A stretch of DNA of 64,000 nt, from contig CAVYYF010000006.1 of assembly GCA_963772675.1 (NCBI GenBank), positions 134,635-198,634 on the forward strand. Reading direction: 5' to 3'. The stretch is from JAKAGZ01 sp963772675 (GTDB lineage Bacteria; Bacteroidota; Ignavibacteria; Ignavibacteriales; Ignavibacteriaceae). Shown in pieces: positions 63,791-64,000 of the stretch. The notes beneath the pieces were generated by a model. The model had not been told where the DNA came from. It saw only the letters and a program-made list of their open reading frames with translations, and searched no databases. Position 1 is the stretch's first letter. Every line of letters starts with the position of its first letter. The translations under genes and the position numbers were made by a program.

Positions 63791-64000
63791 CACATAACCA
63801 GCAAATCAACACGGACGCCGTTTTGAAAGTGGCAATTTTGTGGCTTTTTGGCTTTAGTTATAAATGCAAGGTTACTGCTTGGCAGTAACATATTAAGCTA
63901 AATTGTTGCAGCCGGCGCGTACGATGGAAGTTACGCACCTTCGGCTAAATCAGTGGCTGTTGTGTTTTAATCGGCATTCCTGTTCTGGGGCGCCGGTTAT
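63791..64000 (+). repeat. attC-4, cut by the window edge
   Basis: R'' CACATAAC (63791-63798), which with the preceding TG complements the head of cassette 4 (GTTAAGTGCA) at nine of ten positions. 5' arm AT-C-AAC-A-CGG-A-CGCC (63805-63819) pairs with GGCGCCGGTTAT (63989-64000) in 12 pairs with extrahelical C63807, A63811 and A63815. The block 63866-64000 is homologous to attC-3. R' lies outside the window. Confidence 0.82.

Larger units (their letters stand above)
59203..64000 (+). mobile_element. Chromosomal integron: broken intI, attI-like site and at least four cassettes
   Basis: Begins with an IntI remnant and continues to the window edge. Cassette 1: 59816-61031; cassette 2: 61032-61763; cassette 3: 61764-62444; cassette 4: 62445 to beyond 64000. 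Borders are at the G/TT of GTTATAC, GTTATAG, GTTATAC and GTTAAGT. The first bases of cassettes 1, 2 and 4 are complementary to the 5' ends of their own attC sites, as expected if each once existed as a circle. All cassette genes read left to right, in the same direction as intI. Established: this layout defines integrons. Inference: the array is no longer mobilised by its own integrase because that gene is deleted. Confidence 0.85.

Noticed and set aside
1..64000. CRISPR arrays, rRNA operons and complete insertion sequences
   Set aside because: No regularly spaced identical repeats, no rRNA signature and no transposase were found on either strand.

Overview
The window looks like a chromosome segment from an AT-rich member of the Ignavibacteria (Chlorobi/Bacteroidetes superphylum). 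This is inferred from gene content: a compact dcw cluster, a tiny arginine/lysine-rich AURKAIP1/COX24-type ribosomal protein, a DUF4286 protein, M16/M1/M23/M64 peptidases, FloA, and Bacteroidetes-like promoter boxes. Shine-Dalgarno sequences are nevertheless common. No 16S rRNA is present, so placement below phylum is not possible.

Layout. 1-10344: cell-wall/division (dcw) operon on the minus strand, read mraZ-rsmH-ftsL-ftsI-murE-murF-mraY-murD-ftsW-murG, with overlapping or adjoining genes and a recognisable MraZ-type promoter and operator. 10686-12146: tRNA-Thr(CGT), a 31-residue ribosomal mini-protein, a zinc-ribbon/TPR membrane protein and an HU/IHF protein. 13042-16194: copper module (HMA-AraC regulator, CopZ-like chaperone, CopA ATPase). 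16243-25011: minus-strand housekeeping genes (IMPDH/GMPR, PepF, CorA, two thioredoxin-fold proteins, M1 aminopeptidase). 25153-32997: plus-strand M23 peptidase, gatB, lepB, a frameshifted phosphodiesterase, and an M16 peptidase pair. 32992-47864: mostly minus-strand genes (crotonase, fabG, truA, aldehyde dehydrogenase, PP2C phosphatase, M64 peptidase, mscS-like, pyrE, clpC). 48405-59065: plus-strand floA, glycosyltransferase, methyltransferase, a nucleoside-salvage cluster (cdd, tdk, nupC, punA) interrupted by a four-helix-bundle gene inside inverted repeats, then secD and secF.

59203-64000 is the accessory part: a chromosomal integron. An internally deleted IntI-type integrase is followed by an attI-like site and at least four gene cassettes separated by long attC-like sites. 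The cassette heads are complementary to their own attC 5' ends, and the attC arms pair almost perfectly except for extrahelical bases, both hallmarks of true cassettes. Cargo: a 52-residue orphan plus a uracil-DNA-glycosylase-like protein; two small unknown proteins; a broken SnoaL-like cyclase; and a membrane-anchored PP2C/RsbU-type phosphatase. The array runs off the right edge of the window.

A second theme is frameshifts. ClpC, an ENPP-type phosphodiesterase, M64 peptidase, MscS, a glycosyltransferase and two cassette genes are each broken by exactly one surplus base per break, mostly in a run of two or more identical bases. Removing those bases restores lengths divisible by three. Sequencing/assembly over-calls are the simplest explanation, but real pseudogenes cannot be excluded without reads.
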